A DNA stretch of 25,654 nt, taken from the NCBI GenBank assembly GCA_002342505.1, contig DDQB01000071.1:290-25943 (forward strand), in the 5' to 3' direction. Source of the DNA: Acidaminococcaceae bacterium UBA2453. GTDB lineage: Bacteria; Bacillota; Negativicutes; Acidaminococcales; Acidaminococcaceae. Shown here piece after piece: positions 5,255 through 13,241 of this stretch; position 1 is the stretch's first letter; every line of letters starts with the position of its first letter. The translations under genes were made by a program, and so were the position numbers. The notes below the pieces were generated by a model. It saw only the letters and a program-made list of their open reading frames with translations. It did not search any database and was not told where the DNA came from.

Positions 5255-7573
5255 ATGAAATATGTGCTGGTGGCAATCAATCTGCCTGTAAAGAATTTAT
5301 TCCGACAGTTTATTTACAGTCTGCCCGAAGCCCTGCTCCATGTGGGGGAAGGCTGGCGCGTCATTGTGCCTTTCGGGCCCCAGCGGGTAGAAGGATTTGT
5401 TGTGCGCGCATTTTCCGAACAGGAGGCGGTCGCCCGGCTGGCAAAAGAGAATCCGGATTTTTCTCCGGAAAAGATTAGGCCGGTGCTGGCGGCGCTGGGA
5501 ACGCGATCCTGGTTTTCGCCGGAAATGATGGCGACAGCGAAATGGCTGAGCCGGTATTATATGTGTTCGCTGGCAGAGGCTATGCGTTTGTTTATTCCTG
5601 GGAAAAGCAGTATCAAAAGACATCCTGTGTATGAAAATGGAAAGCTGGTTGCCTATGAGATTGAAGAGCGCTTAAAGGCAAAAAATGTTTTGGCTTATAC
5701 AATTACCGGAGAAGGGAAAATCGCCCTTCAAAATGGTAACAGCCGGGCCAAAGCGCAGATGGCTGCGCTGAAGATATTGGCGGAAGTAACGGAACCGTTG
5801 GATCATAAAGAAGCAGAAGATTTTCATATCAGCGGCGCTACCCTGCGGACACTGGCGGAAAAAGGATGGGCGGTCCGTACCGAAAAGCGGTTGCTTCGCA
5901 ACAGCTACGACAGACAGGCGGAACGGAAGGAAACGCTGGTTCTGACCAAAGAGCAGGAACAGGCTGTTGATGCAGTCCGGGCGTCTTTGAAGAAAGCGTT
6001 TTCGGATTCTTCTTTTAATTCGGATCTGCCCGGCGAGTTTTTGTTACAGGGAATCACCGGAAGCGGAAAGACCGAAGTCTATCTTCGAACGGCAGAATAT
6101 GTATTGAAGCAGGGGAAACAGGTACTTGTGCTGGTTCCGGAAATTGCGCTGACGGCGCAGATCGTACAGCGGTTCCAGGCCTGGTTCCGGGATGAAGTAG
6201 CCGTCGTTCACAGTAAGCTGTCGCAAAATGAGCGTGGCGACGTCTGGTATAAGATGCTGACCGGGGAAGCCAATGTGCTGATTGGCGTTCGCAGTGCCGT
6301 GTTTGCGCCGTTTAAAAATCTGGGACTGGTAATCATTGACGAGGAACAGGAAAACAGTTATAAACAGGAAGAACGTCCGGCTTATCATGCAAGGGAAGTG
6401 GCCCGTTTCCGATGCCGGCACAGCGGAGCAGTATTGCTGACTGGAAGCGCTACGCCGTCTCTTGAGTCATATTACAGGGCAATTTCCGGGGCTGTCGGTT
6501 ATTTGAAACTGACTGAGCGTCCGGGCGGTTCTGTTTTGCCGGAAGTAAATATTGTGGATATGCGGGAAGAACTGGCGCAGAATAATTATTCCGTCATTTC
6601 ACGAAAATTGCGAAGAGAAATCATTGCTACGGTCCATACGGGACAGCAGGCTGTTGTATTGTTGAACCGGCGCGGCTATTCGACTTTTGTTATGTGCCGG
6701 GACTGCGGGGAAGCGCTGACCTGTCCCCACTGCGCGGTCAGTCTGGTGTATCATGCCGACGAGCAGGTGATGCGCTGTCATTATTGCGGTAATACGTATC
6801 CTGTACCGCAGACCTGTCCGTCCTGCGGAAGCCGTCGCATCCGATTCTTTGGCAGCGGGACCCAGAAAGCGGAGATGGAGATCAGCCAGATGCCGGATGT
6901 AACAGTATTGAGGATGGATCAGGACAGCACGGCTGCGAAAATGGCCCATGAAGATATCATCCGGCGGTTTGCGGCTAAAGAAGCGAATGTTTTGCTGGGT
7001 ACGCAGATGGTGGCAAAAGGACATGACATCCCCAATGTTACGTTAGTCGGCATCCTTGCGGCGGACAGTACGATGAACCTGCCGGATTTCCGCGCATCCG
7101 AACGGGGATTTGCCCTGATGACGCAGGCTGCAGGCCGGGCGGGGCGCGGCGATAAACCGGGACGGGTCGTGTTACAGACCTATGATCCGGATAACTACAT
7201 CATTGCGCTGGCAGCGAAACAGGATTATGAAACCTTCGCAAAACAGGAACTGCGCCAGCGTAAAGGACTGCTGTATCCGCCGTTCAGTGAAATTCTGAAA
7301 ATCACGGTTGCAGATAAAGAAGAAGCCAGAGCGTGGAAACTGGCGGATGAAGCAACTGCCTATCTGCGGGCACAATATAGTGCAGAACGCTGGGAACGAA
7401 CGGAAATTATGGGGCCGTTCCCCTCCGGCGTAGCCAAGGTGCGAGATCTGTATCGGGTCGCTGTCGTGATAAAATCCTGCGACATGGAACGGATTAAGGA
7501 TTGTCTTCTTTCAAGCAGATTCAGAGCAGTAAAAAACATGTACTTTGATGTGGATCCGATGAATGTCATATGA
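5255..7573 (+). CDS. priA: Primosomal protein N', replication restart helicase PriA
   Basis: 772 residues from ATG 5255, which has GAGGT five bases upstream; an ATG at 5243 overlapping the nuclease stop would add four residues but has no ribosome site. PriA recognises stalled forks and reloads the replicative helicase. The DNA-binding N-domain begins KYVLVAINLPV. Helicase core: Walker A GITGSGKTEVY (about residue 267), Walker B IIDEEQ (360-365) followed by ENSYKQEERPAYHAR, GSATPS, and the C-lobe MVAKGHDIPNVTLVGIL and QAAGRAGRG. The eight-cysteine zinc region is complete (CRDC, CPHC, CHYC, CPSC). Oddity: the DEEH box of most PriA proteins reads DEEQ here. Ends at its own terminator. Confidence 0.97.
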   Translation: MKYVLVAINLPVKNLFRQFIYSLPEALLHVGEGWRVIVPFGPQRVEGFVVRAFSEQEAVARLAKENPDFSPEKIRPVLAALGTRSWFSPEMMATAKWLSRYYMCSLAEAMRLFIPGKSSIKRHPVYENGKLVAYEIEERLKAKNVLAYTITGEGKIALQNGNSRAKAQMAALKILAEVTEPLDHKEAEDFHISGATLRTLAEKGWAVRTEKRLLRNSYDRQAERKETLVLTKEQEQAVDAVRASLKKAFSDSSFNSDLPGEFLLQGITGSGKTEVYLRTAEYVLKQGKQVLVLVPEIALTAQIVQRFQAWFRDEVAVVHSKLSQNERGDVWYKMLTGEANVLIGVRSAVFAPFKNLGLVIIDEEQENSYKQEERPAYHAREVARFRCRHSGAVLLTGSATPSLESYYRAISGAVGYLKLTERPGGSVLPEVNIVDMREELAQNNYSVISRKLRREIIATVHTGQQAVVLLNRRGYSTFVMCRDCGEALTCPHCAVSLVYHADEQVMRCHYCGNTYPVPQTCPSCGSRRIRFFGSGTQKAEMEISQMPDVTVLRMDQDSTAAKMAHEDIIRRFAAKEANVLLGTQMVAKGHDIPNVTLVGILAADSTMNLPDFRASERGFALMTQAAGRAGRGDKPGRVVLQTYDPDNYIIALAAKQDYETFAKQELRQRKGLLYPPFSEILKITVADKEEARAWKLADEATAYLRAQYSAERWERTEIMGPFPSGVAKVRDLYRVAVVIKSCDMERIKDCLLSSRFRAVKNMYFDVDPMNVI

Positions 7574-7588
7574 CCATTGTTATTATAT

Positions 7589-7628
7589 AAGCAGCGATTC
7601 AAAAAAATTGCTGCTTTCTTCTATTTTA
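7589..7628 (+). terminator. Rho-independent terminator after priA
   Basis: AAGCAGCGATT (7589-7599) pairs with AATTGCTGCTT (7606-7616), 11 pairs with one wobble and a six-base A-rich loop, followed by TCTTCTATTTT. Confidence 0.8.
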
Positions 7629-7637
7629 TGCTATAAT
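7608..7637 (+). promoter_or_regulatory. Probable promoter of the def operon
   Basis: A perfect TATAAT at 7632-7637 with TTGCTG at 7608-7613 (18-base spacer). The -35 lies in the descending arm of the priA terminator. The start point would be near 7644, some 36 bases before def. Confidence 0.55.
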
Positions 7638-7679
7638 ATACAGTACTGAAATATTTTCTGTTTACATATGGGAGGAAGC

Positions 7680-8153
7680 ATGGCGGTTCTGGAAATTCAT
7701 AAAGCGGGCGATCCGGTTCTGAAAAAAGTTTGCGAGCCGGTAAAGCGTATAGACAAAAAAGTGAAACGCATATTGAAAGATATGGCGGAAACATTATATA
7801 AAACGAAAAACGGAATCGGGCTGGCTGCGCCCCAGGTGGGTATCCTGCAACGGATCGTCGTCATTGATCTGCAGGACGGCAACGGTCTGCTGGAGCTGAT
7901 CAACCCGGTCATTACCAAAAAGGAAGGATCCCAGGTAGTGGGAGAAGGATGTCTTTCGGTGCCGAACTTTGAAGGTGAAGTAGAGCGGGCCGTATATGTG
8001 GAATGCGAGTATACGGATGCTTCCGGGAAAAAGCAGTTCATTGCCACGGAAGGATTGCTTGCCATCTGTCTGCAGCATGAAACGGATCATCTGGACGGGA
8101 TCCTGTTTACGGACAAGGCGGTTACGATCACGCTGAAAGCACCGGAGGATTAA
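7680..8153 (+). CDS. def: Peptide deformylase
   Basis: 157 residues from ATG 7680; GGGAGGA lies just upstream, so the in-frame ATG at 7668 (before that site) is rejected. Def removes the formyl group from nascent proteins at the ribosome exit. All three family motifs are present: GIGLAAPQVG (45-54), EGCLSVP with metal ligand Cys91, and HETDH with His133 and His137 as ligands and Glu134 as catalytic base. Length and lack of a C-terminal extension resemble type 1 enzymes. It opens a rightward run and is followed after three bases by fmt, the enzyme that adds the formyl group. Confidence 0.97.
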   Translation: MAVLEIHKAGDPVLKKVCEPVKRIDKKVKRILKDMAETLYKTKNGIGLAAPQVGILQRIVVIDLQDGNGLLELINPVITKKEGSQVVGEGCLSVPNFEGEVERAVYVECEYTDASGKKQFIATEGLLAICLQHETDHLDGILFTDKAVTITLKAPED

Positions 8154-8156
8154 ATT

Positions 8157-9101
8157 ATGTGGAATGTTGTGTTTATGGGAACACCGGATTTTGCGACAGG
8201 TTCTCTTCGCGCATTGCTGGAAGCGGGGGATTATACGATCCAGGCAGTGGCGACGCAGCCTGACCGCCCAAAAGGACGGGGCCAGAAAATGGTGGAGACC
8301 CCGGTGAAGGCTTTTGCCTTGCAGCATGGACTGCCGGTGTATCAGCCGCTTAAGGTGAAAGAGCCGGAGTTTGTGGCAAAACTGCGGGAGTGGAATCCTG
8401 ATTTTATTGTAGTTGCTGCCTTCGGCCAGTTCCTGACCCAGGAGATCCTGGATATTCCCCGATACGGTTGCATCAATGTGCACGCGTCCCTGTTGCCGAA
8501 GTACCGTGGCGCCGCGCCTATCCAATACGCTATTATGAAAGGCGAAAAGGAATCCGGCGTGACCATCATGCGGATGGAAAAAGGTATGGACACGGGAGCC
8601 ATGTACAGCAAAGTTGCGGTTCCCATTGACGACGAGATGAATTTTGCCCGGTTACATGATCTGCTGATGGAAAAAGGGGCGGCGCTGTTGGTGGAAACGC
8701 TGCCGAAAATTGCGGCTGGCCTGCAGCCGGAACTGCAAAATGAAAATGAAGCGACCTTGGCGACGCTGCTGACTAAAGAAATGGCCCGGATAAACTGGAA
8801 CTTGTCTGCAAAAGAGATTCATGATCTGGTGCGTGGATTTGATCCGGCGCCAGGGGCGTTTACCTTTTTGCCGGACGGGAAACTGTTAAAGGTGTGGGAA
8901 ACAAGAATTACAGGCAAAAAGACGGAACAGATTCCGGGAACGGTAACTTCTGTTACTAAAAAAGAATTTTCTGTTGCCTGCGGCGATGAGGAGCTTCGTG
9001 TCCTGACAGTGCAGCCTGAATCAAAAAAACGTATGCCTGCCGCCGTTTTCCTGAACGGTCGCGGCGTAGAAACGGGAGATGTTTTGGGAATTCATCCCTG
9101 A
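8157..9101 (+). CDS. fmt: Methionyl-tRNA formyltransferase
   Basis: 314 residues, the usual length. Start ATG at 8157 uses GGAGG within the end of def (8-base spacing). It formylates initiator Met-tRNA using 10-formyl-tetrahydrofolate. Visible: N-terminal VVFMGTPDFA, the formyl-transfer loop INVHASLLPKYRGAAPIQ with the active-site His/Asn region, VTIMRMEKGMDTGAM, and a smaller C-terminal beta domain from about residue 205 (INWNLSAKEIHDLVRGFDPAPGA). The def-fmt pair is a conserved arrangement, coupling formylation and deformylation. Confidence 0.97.
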   Translation: MWNVVFMGTPDFATGSLRALLEAGDYTIQAVATQPDRPKGRGQKMVETPVKAFALQHGLPVYQPLKVKEPEFVAKLREWNPDFIVVAAFGQFLTQEILDIPRYGCINVHASLLPKYRGAAPIQYAIMKGEKESGVTIMRMEKGMDTGAMYSKVAVPIDDEMNFARLHDLLMEKGAALLVETLPKIAAGLQPELQNENEATLATLLTKEMARINWNLSAKEIHDLVRGFDPAPGAFTFLPDGKLLKVWETRITGKKTEQIPGTVTSVTKKEFSVACGDEELRVLTVQPESKKRMPAAVFLNGRGVETGDVLGIHP

Positions 9102-9136
9102 TGTCTTTTTGTATGCAGTAAGGAGAAAAGTTTTTT

Positions 9137-9931
9137 ATGGTATCTGCAGTTGAAATGGCGGTCAATCCAAAAAAGCGCGTCTTTTTGGCGCTGGTTTTGT
9201 TCAGCGCGATCGTGACGGCCGTTCTTTTGTTTTTTGTCTGGAAAGTGACGTATCTCGGCTTTGAGGCAATCAGCCAGTTTTTGCCGACTGCTTTTGGCTT
9301 TCTCGTGTTTGGCGCGATATTTTTCCTGTTTGCCGGTGAACTGGCTATAGTACTTGCGATTTTGGGGATGCCGCTTCCGAAAGTTTTATATTTCTGGTCA
9401 TGGAAGGCGATCAATTTCCTGTTCCCCTTTGCAGTGGGCCTGGGGAGGATACTTAATATCCCCAGGGAAAAAGTGGAGCAGAGTTTTGTTGCGGTGAACA
9501 ATGCGCTGGTGAAACAGCATCATGTGAAAGTCCCGTCAAATCGTCTGCTGATCCTGACGCCCCATTGTCTGCAGCTGGATACCTGCCCAAGGAAGATCAC
9601 CCGCAATATAGAGAATTGCCGTCAGTGCGGCGGGTGCTGCGTAGGCGGCCTGTTGGGATTATGTCATAAATATCATATGCATTTTGTTGTGGCGACCGGC
9701 GGAACGCTGGCCCGTCAGATGGTGGCGAAAGCGCATCCCAAGGCAATCATTGCGGTTGCCTGTGAAAGGGATCTGACCAGCGGGATCCAGGATGTATTTC
9801 CGATTCCGGTCATCGCTATTTTCAATGAACGGCCTTTCGGTCCCTGTTTTAACACACGGGTCAGTATTGATAAGGTAGAAGAAGCCATCCGATTATTAAG
9901 CGAAGATTTAACGGAGGATGCCAGTGCCTGA
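9137..9931 (+). CDS. DUF116 membrane protein with cysteine cluster
   Basis: 264 residues; ATG 9137 with AAGGAGA about 11 bases upstream, a long spacing, but later starts have no better site. Three hydrophobic segments (about 15-36, 50-77, 82-104) precede a cytoplasmic-type domain that contains the cysteine pattern of DUF116: CPRKITRN, then CRQCGGCC, then a Cys in GLLGLC, and later ACERDL. The cysteines could bind metal or an iron-sulfur cluster; the biochemical role is unknown. It lies between fmt and rsmB, a position often seen for this family in Firmicutes, and its end overlaps the start of rsmB by 8 bases. Confidence 0.85.
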   Translation: MVSAVEMAVNPKKRVFLALVLFSAIVTAVLLFFVWKVTYLGFEAISQFLPTAFGFLVFGAIFFLFAGELAIVLAILGMPLPKVLYFWSWKAINFLFPFAVGLGRILNIPREKVEQSFVAVNNALVKQHHVKVPSNRLLILTPHCLQLDTCPRKITRNIENCRQCGGCCVGGLLGLCHKYHMHFVVATGGTLARQMVAKAHPKAIIAVACERDLTSGIQDVFPIPVIAIFNERPFGPCFNTRVSIDKVEEAIRLLSEDLTEDASA

Positions 9932-11279
9932 GCGTAATGCGATACCGCAGATGAAACTGAAAAAGCCGCTGAACGGAAGGGAAGCGGCATTGCATGTCCT
10001 GATGCAGGTCTGGTATGATAAAGCGTATACCGCCATTGCGTTGAACCGTGTCCTGCGGCAGACGGATCTGGAAGAACAGGATCGCCGTTTTGCTACGGAA
10101 CTGGTCAACGGTTCTGTGAAGGCAAAAGGGACGCTGGATTTTCTGATTAAGAAGCTGGCAGCGCGCCCGTTGCAAAAGCTGGACCCGGCGGTGTATTGTA
10201 TATTGCAGTTGGGCCTGTACCAGATTTTTTATATGGAACGGATCCCTGTTTCCGCTGCCTGCAATGAAAGCGTGAACCTTGCGAAAAAATTCAGCCGCAA
10301 GGGGACGGATAAGTTTATTAACGGCGTGCTCCGCAACAGCCTGCGACAGCAGGGACCGTTGCAGGATATAATACAGGACGATCTGTCCCTGCGTCTGTGC
10401 CATCCCCATTGGCTGACAAAACGCTGGCAAAAACAGTTTGGGGAAGCAGAAACCGAATTGCTGTGCCAATGGGACAACGAACCGGCGACCCTTTGCCTGC
10501 GCGTCAATACAATAGAGACGACGCGGGATGTGTTTTTGCAGGATCTGCGGGAAGCCGGGTGTGATGCGGAAGTGTCTTTATGGTGCCCGGATGGAGTGAT
10601 CCTGACAAAATCTCCGGGGCTGCCTGCGTTGCTGAAAAAATTTCCCCACAGTTTTTATGTGCAGGATGAAAGTTCTATGCTGCCGGCTCCTGCGCTGCAG
10701 CCGAAGCCGGGGGAACGGATATTGGATATGTGCGGCGCGCCGGGTGGAAAGACGACACATCTTGCCGCGCTGATGCAAGACAAAGGAAGAATCACTGCCT
10801 GCGATGTGTATCCCCATAAGCTGAAATTAATTGAGGATAACGCATCCCGGTTGCATATTGATAGTATAGAAACAGCGTTGCAGGACGGTACGGAATTCCG
10901 CGCTGACTGGGCTGAAACTTTTGACCGGGTATTGGTGGACGCACCCTGTTCCGGGTTAGGCGTGTTGCGTCGGCGGGCGGAAGCGCGCTGGACAAAAACA
11001 GAGGCAGGATTAAAAGAATTCCCGCCCCTGCAGCAAAAAATTCTGGAGAATGGGGCAGCGTATGTTAAACCGGGCGGTGTTTTAGTCTACAGTACCTGTA
11101 CCATTGAAGAAGAAGAAAACCAAAAGCAGGTCGCACGGTTCTTAGCGCGGCATAAAGAATGGGAACAGCCCGGGTTTTCGCATCCGCGGACGGGCGAAAC
11201 GGTGAAGGAATTGCAGCTGCTTCCGCAGCGCGATCATGTAGATGGGTTCTACCTGACGCTGTTGCGGAAAAAGTTTTGA
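9924..11279 (+). CDS. rsmB: 16S rRNA cytosine-967 C5-methyltransferase RsmB
   Basis: About 451 residues. I prefer GTG 9924, six bases after GGAGG; the ATG at 9918 touches that site and leaves no spacing. RsmB makes m5C967 in 16S rRNA. An N-terminal NusB-like helical RNA-binding domain (about 10-140, AALHVLMQVW to FINGVLRNSLR) is followed by a Rossmann methyltransferase domain: SAM motif DMCGAPGGKT (268-277), DAPCSGLGVLRR with Cys342, and YSTCTIEEEEN with Cys392. The two cysteines are the pair used by the m5C enzymes. It overlaps the DUF116 gene. Confidence 0.95.
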   Translation: MPERNAIPQMKLKKPLNGREAALHVLMQVWYDKAYTAIALNRVLRQTDLEEQDRRFATELVNGSVKAKGTLDFLIKKLAARPLQKLDPAVYCILQLGLYQIFYMERIPVSAACNESVNLAKKFSRKGTDKFINGVLRNSLRQQGPLQDIIQDDLSLRLCHPHWLTKRWQKQFGEAETELLCQWDNEPATLCLRVNTIETTRDVFLQDLREAGCDAEVSLWCPDGVILTKSPGLPALLKKFPHSFYVQDESSMLPAPALQPKPGERILDMCGAPGGKTTHLAALMQDKGRITACDVYPHKLKLIEDNASRLHIDSIETALQDGTEFRADWAETFDRVLVDAPCSGLGVLRRRAEARWTKTEAGLKEFPPLQQKILENGAAYVKPGGVLVYSTCTIEEEENQKQVARFLARHKEWEQPGFSHPRTGETVKELQLLPQRDHVDGFYLTLLRKKF

Positions 11280-11360
11280 CCAGCGATTCCTTAAACATCC
11301 GTGAAGAAATTCTTTGCTTATACAGAGTAAGCGCGCAGACGAATGAATCCGTGCTTCCAT

Positions 11361-11391
11361 AATAGATTGCATACCATAAAATAGATTACAT
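11361..11391. repeat. 12-bp direct repeat before rlmN
   Basis: AATAGATTGCAT (11361-11372) and AATAGATTACAT (11380-11391) differ at one base and are spaced 19 bases apart, ending five bases before the rlmN ATG, in the place where a ribosome site would be expected. The 117-base gap 11280-11396 also holds AGCGATTCCTTAA (11282-11294), one mismatch from the AGCGCTTCCT motif. Confidence 0.35.
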
Positions 11392-11396
11392 AACAC

Positions 11397-12458
11397 ATGA
11401 AACAGGAAATTTTTGGAATGGCGATGCCGCAATTACAAACGGCATTGGCCGAATTGGGATTAAAAAAATACCGCGCAAAGCAGATTTTTGACTGGCTGTA
11501 CCGGAAATGCGTATTTGATTTTGCGCAGATGAGTAATATCGGTAAGGCGGAACGGGAGTTGCTGCAGGAGAAATTTTCCGTACTTCCTGCTGAGGTGAAC
11601 ACAGTTCGCAAGTTAGATTCTTCCGACGGCCTTACCAGAAAGCTGTTGCTGGAACTGTCGGATGGGAATGCTGTTGAAACGGTACTGATGCACCACGATT
11701 ACGGATACAGTGTGTGCGTTTCCAGCCAGGCCGGCTGCGATATGCATTGCGCTTTTTGCGCCAGCGGGCTGAACGGCGCGATACGTAATCTGTCTGTCGC
11801 GGAAATTCTGGCGCAGGTGTATGTGTTCAATCAGGAACTGGTTTCCAGAGAAGAACGGGTCAGCCGTATCGTGGTGATGGGAAGCGGCGAACCGATGCTG
11901 AATTTTGACGCGGTATTCGGCGCTTTGCAGTTTTTACATGAACCGGATGGAGCCAATATCAGTTACCGGAATATGACGGTCTCTACCTGCGGTATCATTC
12001 CGGGCATTCAGCGTATGCAGGAGCTGGGGCTTCCGATCAGCCTGGCTGTTTCGTTGCATGCAGTCCGAATGGAACTGAGAAACGAACTGATGCCTGTCAA
12101 TAAGGGATATCCGTTTCCGGATGTGATTGCGGCTGCGGAGCAATATGCCCGGAGCAGCGGTCGGCAGGTTACCTACGAATATATTTTGCTGAAAGATAAA
12201 AATGACAGCGACAGGGATGCAGAACTGCTGGCGGAATATTTGCGGTATAAACAGGCCGGCGTAAATCTGATACCGGTCAACCCGGTCCCGGAGAAGGGTT
12301 TTTTCCGCCCGGACAAAAAGAGGATAGAAAAATTTTTAAGCGTGTTGCAAAAACATCATGTCCACGCAACTATACGCAAAGAAATGGGAAAAGATATTAA
12401 TGCGGCCTGCGGACAATTGCGGGCAGCGTTTGCCAAAGAGAAAAATTACGCAGAGTAA
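11397..12458 (+). CDS. rlmN: Dual-specificity 23S rRNA/tRNA adenine-C2 methyltransferase RlmN
   Basis: 353 residues. A radical SAM enzyme that methylates A2503 of 23S rRNA and A37 of some tRNAs. The cluster-binding CxxxCxxC is present (Cys114, Cys118, Cys121, in GCDMHCAFCAS), as are GSGEPMLNFD, STCGIIPGI, SLHAVRMELRNELMPVN, and the methyl-carrying Cys338 in INAACGQLR. The N-terminal part (LGLKKYRAKQIFDWLY) matches the RNA-recognition domain. The start at 11397 fits the family, but no Shine-Dalgarno sequence precedes it: the upstream stretch is AT-rich with a direct repeat. The usual GMGEP motif reads GSGEP, seen as a tolerated variant. Confidence 0.96.
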   Translation: MKQEIFGMAMPQLQTALAELGLKKYRAKQIFDWLYRKCVFDFAQMSNIGKAERELLQEKFSVLPAEVNTVRKLDSSDGLTRKLLLELSDGNAVETVLMHHDYGYSVCVSSQAGCDMHCAFCASGLNGAIRNLSVAEILAQVYVFNQELVSREERVSRIVVMGSGEPMLNFDAVFGALQFLHEPDGANISYRNMTVSTCGIIPGIQRMQELGLPISLAVSLHAVRMELRNELMPVNKGYPFPDVIAAAEQYARSSGRQVTYEYILLKDKNDSDRDAELLAEYLRYKQAGVNLIPVNPVPEKGFFRPDKKRIEKFLSVLQKHHVHATIRKEMGKDINAACGQLRAAFAKEKNYAE

Positions 12459-12497
12459 AATGTATTTGTGAAAACGTACTGGCAGGAGGGTTTTATT

Positions 12498-13241
12498 ATG
12501 TCAGTAGCTATGCGGACCCATAAAGGGCGGGTCCGGAAAAATAACGAAGACAGTTTGCTGCAGTTAAATCCGTACTTGTTTGCGATTGCAGACGGAATGG
12601 GCGGATATAATGCCGGAGAAATTGCCAGCCGTCTTGCGCTTGACAAATTAAAATCAGAAAAAGATGATTTATACGGCAAAACAGGATTCGCGCTGGTTTC
12701 CAAGTTGTATCAGGTGATGCGGAATATCAACAACGAAGTGTATGAAAAGGCAAAATCTGATGCAACCTGCGAAGGAATGGGGACCACCCTGGCCGGAATC
12801 TTTTTTACAGGAAACGGGAAAGGATATGTTTTTAACGTCGGCGACAGTCGCGTGTACCTTCTCCGGCAGAATAAACTGCGCCAGATCACACGGGATCATT
12901 CCCTGGTGGCGGAAATGGTGGAACACGGGGAGTTATCGCAGGAAGAAGCCTTTGACCATCCGCAGAAAAATATGCTGACCCGGGGCATTGGCGTTGATGA
13001 AAATGTGAACGGGGATGTTTTTGTAATAGATGTTTATTCCGACGATATTATTCTGCTTTGCAGCGACGGACTGACGGATATGCTGCACGATAAAGAAATT
13101 GAGGAACGTCTTATGATCAATGATTTGGAATCAGCGGCCGACTCTCTTCTCAGCGCTTCGCTGGAAAAAGGCGGCAAAGACAACATATCGTTTATTATTC
13201 TGAAACTGGACAGGAAGGAAGTGGAACACGATGGTCGGTGA
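12498..13241 (+). CDS. prpC: PP2C-type protein serine/threonine phosphatase (PrpC/Stp)
   Basis: 247 residues from ATG 12498, which has AGGAGGG upstream; a GTG at 12468 lies before that site and is rejected. A manganese/magnesium phosphatase that reverses PASTA kinase phosphorylation. Conserved motifs: VRKNNEDS (12-19), ADGMGG (31-36) with the metal-binding Asp32, GTTLAGI, VGDSRVYLLR, RDHSLV, LLCSDGLTDML and GGKDNISFIIL, so all metal-binding Asp motifs are present. No membrane segment. The kinase start codon lies inside its last codons (11-base overlap), indicating coupled translation. Confidence 0.95.
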   Translation: MSVAMRTHKGRVRKNNEDSLLQLNPYLFAIADGMGGYNAGEIASRLALDKLKSEKDDLYGKTGFALVSKLYQVMRNINNEVYEKAKSDATCEGMGTTLAGIFFTGNGKGYVFNVGDSRVYLLRQNKLRQITRDHSLVAEMVEHGELSQEEAFDHPQKNMLTRGIGVDENVNGDVFVIDVYSDDIILLCSDGLTDMLHDKEIEERLMINDLESAADSLLSASLEKGGKDNISFIILKLDRKEVEHDGR

